In this document: one piece after another, positions 31,530 through 44,700 of the stretch
Layout: each line of letters starts with the position of its first letter
Numbering within the stretch: position 1 is the stretch's first letter
Source of the DNA: Pseudocercospora fijiensis CIRAD86
Lineage: Eukaryota; Ascomycota; Dothideomycetes; Mycosphaerellales; Mycosphaerellaceae
Assembly: GCF_000340215.1 (NCBI RefSeq)
Contig: NW_006921542.1
Location: 1,206,267-1,270,266 of the forward strand
Direction: 5' to 3'
Length of the DNA stretch: 64,000 nt
The notes under the pieces: generated by a model
Seen by the model: the letters and a program-made list of their open reading frames with translations, nothing else
The model's database searches: none
Told to the model about the DNA's origin: nothing
Made by a program: the position numbers and the translations under genes

Positions 31530-34500
31530 ACTTATTTCTTTCTACTACGAGTCGCTAGTCTACTATAGTTACCTCTATAGCCCTAGCCGCTATAATTGCC
31601 TCCTCGCCCCTACTAGTTAAATTAGTCGATAAGAGCCTAGGTCCGCGTCGCCTTAGCCCGTATATCCTAGCGGGTCTATCGTTTATTCGGATTAGCTATA
31701 GGGTTCGTAGGCTGCTTTAAAGAAGATAGCTAAGGAGGCTGTTTCTTAGGGATACTAAGCTGCTAGGAGTTAACGTTCGGGAGTACTCTACTAGGAGTAG
31801 AGACTTTCAAAGCGTAGGTAGTAGGTTTCGCTAAAGGGGCGCTAGACTACCGCTAGTTAGTAGGAAGGTCTACCTTACTAGGTTCCTATTAGTATATAAA
31901 TCCCTAGCCTCCCTAATTAAACTCCTCCCTAGTATTAGGCGTAGGCTAATATCGGTAGAAATTATCCTAGTTTAGGCGTATATACCGATCTTCGCTATTA
32001 TTTAGGATGCAACTCTAGTCTTTTAAAGACTGTATAAGAGCCTTAAAGAATGATTTCTCCCCGAAACGTTCCTACTCGAGCCGAATAACCTTACTTAACA
32101 TCTTAGAGTATACCGACGCTATATCCTTACGATACTGCTTTAAATAGTTCTCGAGCATATATAAGGAGCCTTCTTAGTTAAGGTTGCGAAAGAGTCTTCG
32201 AATATATTACTATACTATAGTATCGTCCTACTTTAATCGACCGACGAGGGCTTCTAAGATTAGGTTATTATTACGTAGGCGCACTATAGCCGGGAACGCG
32301 TATAGAGGGGTACCGTACTTATTTGCAAGACTAGAGGGCGAGGTAGGGCTAGGAAGAAGGTCTCGATAGGTAGCGGCGAGTTCCTAAAACGTACCTCTAG
32401 CTTCGTAATCGAGCTTTCTAGTTACTAAGTCGTATCGGCAGAACTAGGGGAGTATAGTTATCCTCTCGGTGTTCTTCGGTAATGCCTAAGCGCCGTATAG
32501 AAGGTAGGGAAGGGTTAGGCGTACTCTAAGGGCACCGACCGGGTACTACTCCTAGCCTACATTTCGATACTTGCCTTTTAGCTCGTTCTTAATAAAGTTA
32601 TTAAGGGTATTCTCTATCTTAGTGTTTAGGCAATGTGTATTATAGTTAATAGAGAGAATGTAACCCCGAGGAGCGTATATAGGGCCCTTTTCCTAGCGAA
32701 GGATCTTAAGTTCCTTACACTATTTGTTAAAGACTTCTAGTTAGTAGATCCTAGCGAAGACCTTCGTAGCAGTCTCTACCGTTTTAGGAAGGAAGGATAC
32801 GGAGCCTTAAACTTAGTTTGTAGTAATACCTTCTTAGAGATCGAGAGGGTGCTAGTTAATATAGGCAAACTCGGTCGAACCGCCGTTACTAGGTTGAGTT
32901 ATCTTAGCGTAGTACGGGTAGGAGATTAGGTTAAGAGCGTAGTTAGGGCGGGTAAGGCCGTAGAGGAGCTAGTAGATAGGGTCTCCTCGGCAGATCTACT
33001 AGAACCTAGAATAGAAGGCGGTTCGAAGCCAACCCTTATTCGAGACTCTATTAACTATACGCTAATGCTAAAGGTATATTATAGCCTCTAGCTTAAACTA
33101 GTTAGATAGGGATATCTTTCCGAAGGGTAGAGGGGCCGCGGCGACTTCGACTTTCTTATTATTATACTAACCGAAGACGGCCGCTCTATATAGTTTAGTA
33201 GAGCCTTTATCGCTCGTAATGCTATCTAAGGTAATAGTACTATCTCTTACTTAGGCATCCTAGCTAGCCTTTATTATTACTCCTATACGGGAGAAGGCCT
33301 TGCGAATCTTAGTAGCAATCGCTAGGGTAACGCGTTTAATAGTTAAAGGGTTGTATATCTTGTTCTCGTAACTATAGGCCTTAGGGAAAAAACGATATAG
33401 TCTAAGGTAGTCGCTAGGGATAGGAGGACGGCGAGTCTTCCGAAATAGGTTAGGTCTCTTATTTCGAAGGCGGAGAAGGTCGTTCCGATACTTATATCTA
33501 GGGCTACTTAAGGTTTCTATTATCTGCTCTCGACTAACTTTTCCTCGAAACCTAACTACTATCCTAAATAGGTAGCGGGTATAAGTATAGCAAGGCGGGT
33601 AAGGGGCAGTTACAACTAGGGCAATTGCTCTTCCCTACGTAGCGTTATTAGATTTACTATCGTACTATATTAAAGTACTACGGTCGGCTTCCGAGAATCT
33701 ATTGCAGCTATAGTAGGCTAGGCTGTTTCTAATATAAGTGTCCTTATCGGGGGTTAGCTCCTTATAGTATATAGTGCCTCCCCGCTTAGGTCCTAAGGTA
33801 TTAAGGTCGTCGGTTAGGTTCTCCTCGAGGGGTACGGCAAGATCTCTACTCGGCTTATTAAGTCTGTTCGATCTGCGGGTCCTTCCTAGGGGGGGGATAG
33901 GCGTTATAGTCTGAATTCGACGAGTAGGCGGAGCCCCTAGAGCAAGGCTATTATTACCACTCCTACTACTAGTCCGATCGGGTAGTAAAGTAGAGTTTTC
34001 GACTAGGAGATTAGGGCGAGTCGTATTACGCTATAGAGGCGTATTTTAGCGAGAGCTAATAGGCTAAGTAGGGCGAGCGGGTAATAGCTACTAGTTGTCC
34101 TATCTAGCTAGAGGGTCGCTAGCCGGGTTGTATATAACTAGTAATCTAATAGGTATACTAATTCGCTTATATATACCTATACGGGATCGAGGGACATTAA
34201 GCCCTAGGGTCCTAGAAGTAGTACCTTTAATATAGCTACCTAGCGGTCTCGAAAAAGGGCGCCCGTCGGGAGTAATAGCAATAATAGGAGGGCCTTCGTA
34301 TTAGCTAATTCGAATACCGATAGCCTTAAGCTTCGCCTTACTAGCCTCCGTTCTCTAGGAGAAGAATTTATTCTTACCCTCCTTACGAGTGTCGTCCTCC
34401 TTATCTACTACGCAGTCCTTAGTAGTAATAGTAACGGTATTAATATCTGCCCGTCCCTATCTCGCTCTAAGCGTTCGGCGATATAGGTAATTGCTTAGGA

Positions 34501-35390
34501 TACGAAGAATAAGCTAAATTTCGGAAACCTAGCTAGCGTCCTTAAAGTTTGCGTAGTTGTTAAGCTTTCTATCCTTCTATAGCCTAAAGACTCGAGCTAT
34601 TTCTTTTACGGTATTACCTCGGATATTATAGAGGTCTAGGTAGTTCCTAAAGAATATAGGACTATTAGTAATATCGTTCTTACGGCGATCTTCCGTAGCC
34701 TTCCTACGAGTAGCGGCGGCTTATAGGGTAGCAAACTCGTTACCTATATACTGCTCGAGGGCCTATACTATAGTAGATCCTCGGGTACGAAGATTATCTC
34801 CTATTTCTTTCGGCAGTCCTTTAAAGAGCGCCTCCTTAAGCCGATAATAGGTTAGCTCCGTGCCTTTAATAAAGTTGTTAACACTTCCTAGGTTGTCGTA
34901 GATTATATCTACTTTAGTTTAGCGGGATAGGTTAGCGGATTAAAGATATTACACCTATTCGAGTAGGGTATTGTAATTGCTTAGTCGCTAGTCGGAAGGG
35001 AGGTAGGAAATACCGCTATAGGCTACGCTCGTAATAAGGTCTCGACTAGAGGCTTCTACTATTGCGCGCTTACGAGGCGGTAGAGGGGGTTTTATATATC
35101 GGGTCGCGTAGAGGAGGTAGGGGTTTATCGGTCTTTAATAGTTAATTAAGGAGGGTAGTATTTGCTATAAGCGCCTATCGCTTTGTCGAGGGAAGGGCGG
35201 TATAGGTATATTTGTTTGTAAAGAAGTTTAGGCGCAAGAAAGATCGCCTTTTTATCGTAGTAATAGCGCGGGTACGCGGGAAGGGACGGGAGGTACCTAC
35301 CTTACGCGTATACGCGCGTTTGTATATAAATCCGAAAGTAAGGCACGTATCCTAAAGGAAGTAAAGGGTTAGTAGTAGGCAGCGGCGACA
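31530..35390 (-). pseudogene. third long coding block of D1, unknown product with a gag-like segment
   Basis: On the minus strand, from about 35,280 down to about 33,000, one frame can be followed for several hundred codons; the interruptions I read are TAG and TAA, fitting lost Gln or Trp codons. A possible ATG lies at 35,391 in another frame. The early part (about 35,000-34,650) reads like a gag capsid: VNNFIKGTELTYYRLKEAL, FKGLPKEIGDNLRTRGS, then ALEQYIGNEF. Later come a basic Ser/Arg-rich linker, a TPDGRPFSRPLG segment, and a long region (YYKELTPDKDTYIRNSLAYY; FRGKVSREQIIETL; YENKIYNPLTIKRVTLAIA) I cannot assign. No RT, protease or integrase motif is visible. It is not an env by sight: no signal peptide or clear transmembrane segment was noticed. 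The last part, to 31,530, is harder to follow. Confidence 0.55.
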
Positions 35391-35572
35391 TTTCTAGAGG
35401 CCTAGGTAATTCGCGTAGTAGCGAGATTCGAGGGCGTAGGACTAGAGCACTTAGATCTAGGGAGTTAGGCATTATATAACGTACTAACCCCTCCGCTTTA
35501 ACCCCTACCGCATTGAGGCATAGTTATAAGGGCTCCTCCGGGCAGTATAGGGGTAGTAGTAGTAGTCGCAAT

Positions 35573-35599
35573 ATATCCTAGCTAGCTAGCTACTATAGG
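35573..35599. promoter_or_regulatory. CTAG-repeat motif, D1 copy 3 (before the third coding block)
   Basis: ATATCCTAGCTAGCTAGCTA then CTATAGG. In element orientation it lies about 180 bp upstream of the first ATG of the third block. Confidence 0.6.
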
Positions 35600-38500
35600 C
35601 GGGAGTTCCCGGGATTCTTAGAAATCTCGATATACCGGCCGGCGTAGGCCGTAGAAATAGTACAAAGGAAAGGTTTTTAAATAAAGGAAATCTTTAAGGT
35701 TAGGTAAGGTTTTCCTAGGCTTACTCCGTAGGGTAGGCTTCGGTTTTAGTAAGCTAGGCGTAACGTAGAGCTTCTAGTAGGTCCCCTTTTACCGAGTTAA
35801 AATTATTTACTCGCTCCGCGGGTAGGCTAGTACTTAGACTACTCCGGGGAGCAGGTCTAGGGATATTATTAAGGATAGGGGCTCCTTACTAAAGCCCCTA
35901 CCCTCGTCGGTAGTAGTATAAAGGAAAAGAAGCAACGATAGGGCTCTAGTAGTAGTACTCTATCCGGCTGCTAATATATAAAGGGACAATCGATCCTAGT
36001 ATACGTCGATAATCCGTTTAAATGCGCGAATAAGGGTACTAGCGAGTAAAAAATTCGGTATAAGGCGAGTAAATAGGAGCAAAAGAGAGGCTATACGCGA
36101 GTAGTTATAGGTTTATCGGGCCTACTAAGGTAGTAGTAGTTTATTTTCGTTGCATTCTATAGCCTACTCCGCTTCTAAGGGTTCGTTAAAAGCTCCGGGG
36201 TTTGAGCCTAGGCCCTTAGAGTTAGCGGTATAGCGGAGCTCCTCTTGTTCGATCTAGGTAAGCCGAAGCCTGTCTCGTATTCTTATTAAGGATAGCCTAT
36301 ATTCGTTGTCTCCCTAGTTCGCAACGTTGTCTATAGCCTCCTAGGCGAGAAATCTAATGCCTCGCCGCCTATATAGGTTAGTATATACTAGGGCAGCAAG
36401 GCTAGTTTCTACTAGGGCCTTAAGGAGATATAGGTTGTGTTCGAACTTTAATATGTTTATCTCGTCGTAGACCTAGACTCTCTAGGTCGTCTACTAGCTA
36501 GGGTCTCGCTATAGTACTAGTCGAAAGCTAGGGTCCTAGGTAAGCCTCGGAAGAGCGCTAACGTAGTAGGCTTGTTCGTATAGGTCCTACCTTCTATATA
36601 GAATTGCTATCTAGCCGAATCTATAGTGTTAAGCTAAAGGCTAGGTTACCTCTCCCTAGGTAAATAGGGCTAGGTAATTAAAAGCTAGAAAACTATTAGG
36701 TTCGGCCGAGCTATTAAAGAAGAGATAGTTATTCGAATAATCTTCTATAAGGGGTACGCTAAGAAGGTCTCGTATTAGGTTATTAATCTAAGAGATAGGA
36801 TTAACTTTAGGGTCGACTCGGTATATAGCTATAGTATAGGCTTAAAAGGCTCGCCTTTGCTCCTCCTTAGGAAGGGATGTAATCGTATAGACGTCTATAT
36901 CCCTTTCTTTACCGGACTTAGTATTAGACTAGCTATCGTCCCTAGACTCGGAGGACTTAGACTAGCTATCTCTATCTGCCTCGACTTCTTTATTAATAGG
37001 TTCGTTATTCGTCGTAGCAGCGTTTTTACCCGAGATCCGGTTAGGCCGGAATAGAGGTACTTCCTTTAGTCGATCGCGTAGAAAGGTAATAGCTAGATTA
37101 GCCCTATTAAGTTCCGTAAGATAGTACGAGGTTCTAGAGGCAGTAATCCCCGTAATACGAAAGGGGCCCTTCTAGCGAAAGGCAAGCTTGCTAGACCTCG
37201 AGTGCTTAATTTCGCTCCTAGTAATAAGTATAAGGGATCCAACCTTAAGGGGAGCGTTAGATACTACTCCCTTTTCGTCGTACTAGCGAGCGTTCTCCTC
37301 GCGAGTCCTCTTTAGCCGAAGGGTCGCCTCTTCGTTATCGTTAGGCATATATACTAGTTGCTAAGTACGGTATATAAGTAACGAGGTAGTGTCGCGTATA
37401 GTATCTTAGTCGACTTTTTAGAAGGTTCGGTAGGCATTCTCGATAGGAAGGATAACGTCGGCCCCTCTATATATAACTTCCGTAGGCGTTTTTCTAGTCG
37501 TTCGTCGATATATCGTTCGGTCGGCCTATAGAATAGGCGGGACGTATTTTCTCTAACTATTTATAGTACCGTTCGTTAGTTTAGAAAGGGCAGCTAGGAT
37601 AGGTCGGTTTCTAACCTCGATTTGACTATTCGCCTTCGGGTAGTATAGGGAAATCCGTACCCGGTACGTAGCTATTCGCTTAAGCAATTCCTTAGTATCC
37701 TTCCGATTCTTAGATCCGTTATCTATAACGAATTCATCCGGACAGCTATATCGGCAATAGACCTCTTCGTATAGGAACTTAGCTATTTGCTATATACTAA
37801 CCGACTTGCCCGAGTAGTTAAATATCCTCCCCTCTACCTAGCCGCTAATAACCTTACGCGCTAAGGCAATAGACCCCTTATTGTCGATATAAAGCATATC
37901 GGCAACCTAGCGACGGCTAACAACTCGAATATAGGTAGGGTAAAGCGTCCTAGCAATCTTGTATCTCTCTCGCATCCGGTATATACGATAGGACCGAACC
38001 TATATAGCGATTTAGGACTATATCCTATACTAGAAGTACCTTTTTAAGGCTAGATAGTATACTGCCTCCCGGCCTTTATAGCTATAATCCTCGTAAAGTA
38101 ATTAGATAATTTCCTCCCTAGCCTTTTCGCTATTAATTACTCGTTAAAGGGGACAATTCGGATAACGCTAGTAGAAAAGGAGCCGATCCTTAACAATATA
38201 CTTCTAGGTAGCACGTCGAACCCTTCGGGCTTCGCTTCGAGAGATGCCTTACGGAAAGCGAAGGGTCGACTTAAAGTATCCGATAAGAAGCGATTCTCGA
38301 GACTAATATTCGCCCTCGTTAAGGAAGCTAGACTTAGCTAAGAGGTCGACAGGCTTAGTCTATACTATACTATAAAAGAAGTCGTTATCGATTATATTAT
38401 CGTCGTCGATTTAGTTATCTCGTTCGACGATATCTTCTTTAGTAGGGTTACGACGGGATAGACTATTAGCCGTAGAGTGCTTCCGTCCGGGGATATGTTT

Positions 38501-40610
38501 AACTTCGAAGTCGAATAGTCGGATCTAGGCTACCTAGCGAGCTATTACCGAGTTAGGGAGGTCCGAGGCGGATTTGTTAAGCTAGTAGACAAGGGTAGTA
38601 GCATCGATTTCGATCCGAAAGTACTACCTAACGAGATACTTCTTAAACTTCTTTAGTAGTTTAAGTACGGCAAGGCACTCTCGTTTGCTAGTATTATATC
38701 GGTCTAAAGACCGCTTTCGTACCGAATAGGGTAACGCTTCTTTATATTGTCCCTTTCGCACTAGTTTAGGCTACTACTATATCCGGATCTACTCGCGTCT
38801 AATAGAAGGATAATTAACCTAGTACCCTTAGTATAATCGATCGAGATAAGAGTAGGGGTAGTAGTTAGCGTAGCCTTCAAGGTATCTATAGCGACTTGCT
38901 AATCCGGTCCCTATAAGAATTCGATATCGGCCTTTAGGAGGTAGAAGAGTAGTCTTACTATTATTACGAAGCCCTCGATCTAGATACGGTAGTAGATACA
39001 AACCCTAAGGAAGGCCCGTACGCTAGACTAGTTCTTAGGTACTAGCTATACGACAATCTTTGCAACTTTCTCTATATTAGGGTGTCTTCCGGAAATATTA
39101 ATAACGTAGCCGATATATTTTAGCTTTTTATAGAGGAACTAAGATTTTAGACCTAAAACAGTATACCTAGCACGCTTAATGTCTATAAGAACACTATCTA
39201 TCTATTAAATGTGCTTAGTAACGAATCTTCTTAGGCTAGGCTCGACCTCTTTATTATTATATCGGGTCTTCGGGCCCTTAATACTAATGTCGTCGATAAA
39301 CGGCCTCGTACGGTAGGAAATATAGTTAAAAAGGATTCTTGTTACTACTCGGACAAACTAGGTAACGGAGTTTGTCGCTCCTTACGGAAGGGTAGTCATT
39401 CGTATAAGGCTAAGCGGGGTATTAAAGGCAGTTATATCTCGATCGGCCTCGTAAAGCGGGACTTAGTCGTATCCGGAAAAGAAATCGATTAGGGACGAGA
39501 TAGTATAGTTAGCAAAATCCTCGGTAAAGCTATTAGTATTAGGAGGAAGGTTTCCGTCCTGTATTATATAGCGGTTTAGCTCTATAGCAGCGTTAATTAG
39601 GCGATATTTCTTAGTTCCTTTCTTCTAGACTAAGAACTATAGGTTCCGGTATACTCCTTCGCTAACTTTAAGTACCCTATTCGCAATTCGTTCTCGGATT
39701 ATTTCTTCTACAATGTTTACTAGGCTAGGCTAGAGGCGGAAGGTTAGTTTTCTCTAGGGTTTATAAGGAATTGTTCGGATCCGTTAGGGAGGTGCTATAT
39801 CCGCGTCGACTCTTCTAATTTCGGTAAAGCTCTAGGTAAGGGCTTTCTCCCTATTATAAAGCATTTCGTAGAACAGATCTAGCTCCTTAGGAAGAAGTTC
39901 TATTCTAATAAGAAGCTTTGCTTTCCTTTCCTTAGTTAGGCGCGAGCTACGTAGTATATCTAAGAACTTCTTAATTAGGTACTTCTAGTTATATAGCCCG
40001 GTTCTAGGCGGAAGCAACGCTTCTCGAGTAAGCCGTTTCTTTTTCTAGTAAGGGTTACTACCGGTCGTTACACTCCCGGTTATCGTAGTGCTAGCTTCTA
40101 TAGGTCTTACTTTGTCTGCCTTTTTCTTATATATACTATAAACTCCGACCGTACGGCTAGTATTCGAATCTTCCTTAAGTATTTTCTTAATAGATAGCAG
40201 CTAGGTAGGGAACCTTCGAAAGCTCTAAAACCTATAGTGCCGCTTATGCTAGTTACAAAACCTGTTCGCTTCCGACTGCTAAAGGATTGCCGCCTAGTCG
40301 TTACGAGTTATAGGTTCGAGAATTGCCTCCGTACGCCCGAGCCGGGTAAGGCTAATCGTCGGGTATAGCTAGGAAGGATCTTCGAGAAAGGACTAGCGTT
40401 ATATAGCTAGGACCGGTACGTCGTCGTATACCCGCTCCTAGATAGGGTGCCTAGCTAAGCGGCTTTTATATAGGGTACTACTAGAGGGCAATTGTAGGGA
40501 CGCGGGAATGCCGGGGCTAGCGGGAATACCGGGATAGGCCGGGGCTAGTCTAAGCGAGGTCGGAAAAGGCAGTAGGAGCGGGGGCGGGCCGACTACCGGA
40601 CTAATTAATG
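35600..40610 (-). pseudogene. pol of D1: RT, RNase H, integrase
   Basis: Minus strand, falling coordinates. About 40,600-39,900 is an N-terminal extension rich in Pro, Ser and Lys. RT about 39,760-38,800: VEEIIRERIANRVLK, KKYRLINAAIELNR, ITAFNTPLSLIRMTTLPQG, NSVTQFVRVV, the active-site box FIDD intact at 39,300-39,289 in PFIDDISIKGP, and SSVRAFLRVCIYYR. RNase H about 38,800-38,480, with HIPGRKHSTANSLSRR near its end. Integrase about 38,250-37,450: LYIDNKGSIALARKV, CPDEFVIDNGSKNRKD and YYPKANSQIEV, then RRTTRKTPTEVIQGADVILPIE. A tail with LKVGSLILITRSEIKH and FRITGITASRTLYYLTELN follows to about 37,050. The family is the fungal gypsy type with F-I-D-D and V-K-G-P after it. Stops throughout. 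Confidence 0.85.
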
Positions 40611-40637
40611 TACCCTAGCTAGCTAGCTAGTATACCC
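40611..40637. promoter_or_regulatory. CTAG-repeat motif, D1 copy 2 (before pol)
   Basis: TACCCTAGCTAGCTAGCTAG then TATACCC. Lies between the LINE insertion and the start of the pol block. Confidence 0.6.
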
Positions 40638-40657
40638 TAGAGTTACTATCCTCTTTG

Positions 40658-40672
40658 CTATATAACCCTATA
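40658..40672. repeat. target-site duplication of the LINE, left copy
   Basis: CTATATAACCCTATA, identical to 45,576-45,590. Defines the left edge of the LINE. Confidence 0.85.
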
Positions 40673-40829
40673 GATCTAATATTATTATGCTAATACCTTC
40701 TTTAAAAAGTCGGAATAGTAGCGAACAATCAGAGACGAAGGGAAGACAGTTAAGAAGGAAGGGAGGACGAATAGAAAGCACTATATACTAGGGCAGAGGA
40801 GGTGCTAAAGGCGGAAGATAGAAGAACCC

Positions 40830-41940
40830 CTAAGAGGGTATATAGGATAATAATCTTAGAACTCCTTAGAGGACTAAAAGCAATCTACAGCTAGGCAAGC
40901 TACGTAATTACAAAGGTAGCTAATACAGTCGTAGCAAAGATTACGAAGAAACAGTAGGAAACAAGCCTAAACTACCGCACCTAGGTAGTAGTAGCTAGTT
41001 AGGAGGCGCTAAAACCCCCGAGGACAGTAGTTAGAGTCTATATTACGGACCTATAGGAGCAAAAGGAAATCTAAGGACTTATAGAGAAAGAGATTGTAGA
41101 AAGAATTGCAGTTAAAGAGGTAATTAGGGCTAGGAACGAAGGAAAAGGGATAATCAAGCTGTTTATAGCACAAGAGTAGGACAAAAAGAAGCTAGAAACA
41201 CAAAAAGAATAGATAACTAAGATAGGGAAAACAGCAAAGGTCTCCTAACAGCAATTTATGATTATAGCCTATAGTATAATAAGAAGCTTTAAGGAAGAAT
41301 AGGATATTAAGAGCCTATAGAGACAAAACCAAGCTATATGCCTAGGCCTAAAGATTACAAAAGTGGTATAGATTAAAAGGAAAATCGAGGAGACTAAGAA
41401 GCAGTCTTCCCTAATTATCTAGGTAGGGAGTATAGAGCAAGCTAATATAGTGCTAGACTAGGGGTTGTTCTAGGACTATAAGAGATTAGAAACAGAGATA
41501 TATAGAAGCAACTATAGGATAATGCAGTACTTCAAATATTAATACTATAGACACTTAGTAGCTAAGTGTATAAAGACAACTAATACCTGCTCCTATTATA
41601 TAGGGGATTACTAGGTTAAAGAATACAAAGTATACAAGGGAGAAGCAAGATATATATACTACACTAAAAGACACCCCTCTTAGGCGAAGGAATGCCTAGT
41701 AAGAATACAGGCAGCGAGGAAGGCAAAGGAAGCTAGAATCAATACACTAAAAAGATATATAACAAGCTAGGGCAGCTAGGTATAGAAGCAACCTAGCTAA
41801 GTGCTACAAAAGAGGTCTAGACAAGATAATAGGTTTACATTTAGGGCCTTACTAGTACAAGAGAGTTACTAGCAACTAGGGAGACCAAGATACCTTAACA
41901 TTATAGGAAAGGAAGCAGGGCAAATAAAGCTTAGTTAAAT
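40830..41940 (+). pseudogene. LINE ORF1, gag-like nucleic-acid-binding protein
   Basis: Lys/Glu-rich helices in the first two thirds. Then GSIEQANIVLDQGLF and DYKRLETEIYRSNYRI, typical of Tad1 ORF1, directly before three zinc-knuckle remnants at about 41,530-41,690: YFKYQYYRHLVAKC, CSYYIGDYQVKEY and YIYYTKRHPSQAKEC. Several Cys and His codons have become Tyr (TAT or TAC), others survive. The frame ends with LS-stop near 41,938. Broken by TAG codons. Confidence 0.8.
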
Positions 41941-41999
41941 GTTAGTCTAAAGTGAGGGAAGACTAAAGGAAAACTTATAGGGAAATAATATAGATAAAA

Positions 42000-42760
42000 C
42001 CTAATAAACACTGCAATATTACTAAACATTATATAGTACAATGTTAACAAGAGCAAAGATAAGGTACAGAGGAGCTTCCTTTAAGTACTGAACCTAAAAG
42101 AATATTATATTATTGCAATCTAAGAGCCCTAGCTCAACCTATATATAAAGAGACTAGCAATAGTTAAAGACCTAAGATACTACCTAATTATCTACAACTA
42201 GGGAGCCCTAAGGATATACATCTATATTAGTAAGGAGATAGATATAGAAACCTAGTAGGCTCTACTATAGGAGGATAGGGACCTAATATTAGTTTAAGTA
42301 GAGACATCCTAAGGTACACTCTAAGTCTACTGCATATACAACCTACTACTAGACTTAAGAAGCAGTACCTAACTAAAAACCCTAGAAAGACTACCTAGAG
42401 TTATCTAGGGGAACACCTACTAAATCCTACTTAGGGATTTCAACCTCTACTACCCCCTCTAGGGCTTAGACTTTACCCTAGCTTACCACTTCCTAGTAGG
42501 AAGACTAATTGACATATTAGAGAGGGAAGAAATAGAAATTGTTACCCTAAAGGGACTAATTACTTAGGAGGCAAGAGGAAGCAGCAGTATACTAGACCTA
42601 TGCTTTATATTATATTAGATTAGGAACAGGATTACAAGATATAGGATCAACTAGGAACTAGAAGAATTATTAGACCACTTCCCGGTACAGATTGAGCTAA
42701 ATGTCTAAGCTAACTAGGAAGGGGAACTAGAGGAGAAGCTTAACTAGAAGGGTGCCTAAT
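42000..42760 (+). pseudogene. LINE ORF2 endonuclease domain
   Basis: Exonuclease-endonuclease-phosphatase type. Readable motifs are ILLRDFNLYYPL-GL at about 42,420-42,460 (usual form GDFNxHHPxWG, His turned to Tyr), GRLIDILEREEIEI, SSSILDLCFILY-IR (the S-x-x-D-L block) and DHFPVQIEL at about 42,675-42,700 (usual SDHxP). This domain nicks the target to start reverse transcription. Broken by stops. Confidence 0.8.
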
Positions 42761-43329
42761 AGGGTAGGATTAGGGAGGAACTAGAAAGGGACCCAAAACT
42801 AGAGAAACTCTTAACAAAGCACCTACTAGGGCTAGAGGACATTAATAAAGCAGTAGAAGAACTAATAGGAATCCTGAAACAGGTAGCTAGAAAGCATACC
42901 CTAGTAAAGAAACATTTACTATACTAGCAACTATACTAGACTAGCGAGTGTATAAGGAAGGTTAAAGTAGCAAGGAAGGCTAGGAGGTAGTAGACATAAA
43001 CCTATACCTAGGAGGCATAGGACAACTATAACAAAGCCTACTAGGAAAAGAAGATCTAGATCAAGAAAGATAAGATACAAGAATAGAGATCTATAATAGG
43101 AATAATTATAAAGAAACTAGAGGAGATATAGAGGATAGCTAAATAGGCAAGGAGACCTAAACAGGATAAGGATATGCTACTACAATTCCCGGACATTATA
43201 GACCAATAAGGACAAATATAGACTATAATAGAAGGGAAAGCAAGAGCCCTAGGCTAACACTTCTTCTATAGAAAAGTATAAGTAGACCTATTAGATATAA
43301 GGGAGATAGAACAAGAGACTCTACTACTA

Positions 43330-44700
43330 GGCATACTAAGAGACACCTAGGTCAAACCCGAAACTATTAAAAGGATCCTAAAGAAAATTCTAGGCAATAA
43401 GGCACTAGGAGAAGACAAGATCTACAACAAACTTCTAAAAGCATATAGGAAGGGGCTAGCCCTAGCACTAGCCAATATCTTTTTATAAAGCCTAGCACTA
43501 GGATACTACCTAAGACCATTTAGGAAGTCCCTAATAGTAGTGCTAAGGAAGCCCTAGAAGGAAGACTATATACAGCTTAAGGCCTATAGACCGATAGCCC
43601 TACTTAATATAATAGGCAAGGTGCTAGAAAAAATTGTCGCTAAAAGGCTAACAACCTTTGCCGAGGAAAGGAACATCCTTCCTAAAAGCTAGATAGGAGG
43701 AAGAAAGAAGAGGTTAATACTAATAGCTATAGAACTAATTATAGAATAGATCAAGTATATCTAGTACTATAGTTAAAACTAGGTAGCAACCCTCCTCTCC
43801 CTTAACATCTTAGGAGCCTTTAATAATGTCTCCTATAAAAGGCTCCTATATATACTTAAACAGAAAGCTATACTAAACTAGATAGTCTAATTTATCTAGT
43901 CCTTCCTAGAGGAAAGATCAACACAGCTTATTCTAGGCAAATTCAAATTAGACCTAATACTAACTAAAAAGGGAATCCCCTAAGGATTAACACTCTCCCT
44001 AATCCTCTTCCTTATCTTTATAGTAGACCTACTCCTACTCCTAGAATCAAAAAACACATTAGCATTAGGGTTTGTAGATAATACAAACATCCTAGCCTAG
44101 TCTAAGACAATAGAAACCAACTACAAGATCCTAGAAGAGAAGTACTAGGAGTATAAAAAATAGGCAAGGAGGCATAGAGCAAAATTCGCCCTAGAAAAGT
44201 ACTAGCTTATCCACTTTAGTAAGGCTAAATCAACCTAGAATATAAAGCAATCAATCACTATCTAAGGCTTTAAAACCCAACTATTAGCAGAGCTTAGGGT
44301 ACTAGGGATCTAGCTAGATCTAAAACTGAATTAGGGACTATAAGTAAAGAAGGCAAAGCAGAGGGCAGATGCTAATATACAATCCATTAATAGGCTTACA
44401 GCCTCTATATAGGGGGCTACATTCGAGAAAGCTAAAGTTATATACAAAGCAATTATTAAGCTAGTAATGCTATATAGAGTACAGATATAGATAGCCTAGG
44501 GGAAAACACTAAAGAGGATTAAACAACTAGTTAGTAGGTCCTAAACCCAAAGCCTAAAGAAAATCCTAGGAGTATACAAAACTATACTAATAAGGGTAGT
44601 AGAAATAGAATCAGGGATCCTACTAGTTAAACAATACTTTAAGGGACTAAGACACTAATATACAGTAAAGACAATAGAATACCTAGCCTAACAGACTATC
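43330..44700 (+). pseudogene. LINE ORF2 reverse transcriptase
   Basis: Conserved non-LTR RT blocks: KILGNKALGEDKIYNKLLKA, YRPIALLNIIGKVLEKIVAK, GGRKKR, LSLNILGAFNNVSYKRL (first Asp changed to Asn), KKGIP-GLTLSLILFLIF (GIPQGSPLSP in intact elements), and GFVDNTNILA at about 44,068-44,097. In the last the active-site FVDD is FVDN at 44,071-44,082; GATGAT to GATAAT is a RIP-type change. Thumb and connection follow to about 44,700. Not functional. Confidence 0.87.

Noticed and set aside
32184..32369. 61-codon plus-strand frame
   Set aside because: Opposite strand of the third D1 block; short and without motif.
31530..35390. Third D1 block as an env gene
   Set aside because: No signal peptide, fusion-peptide-like or transmembrane segment was seen; the early part looks like a capsid domain.
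36857..37054. 65-codon plus-strand frame
   Set aside because: Opposite strand of the D1 pol tail; no features of its own.
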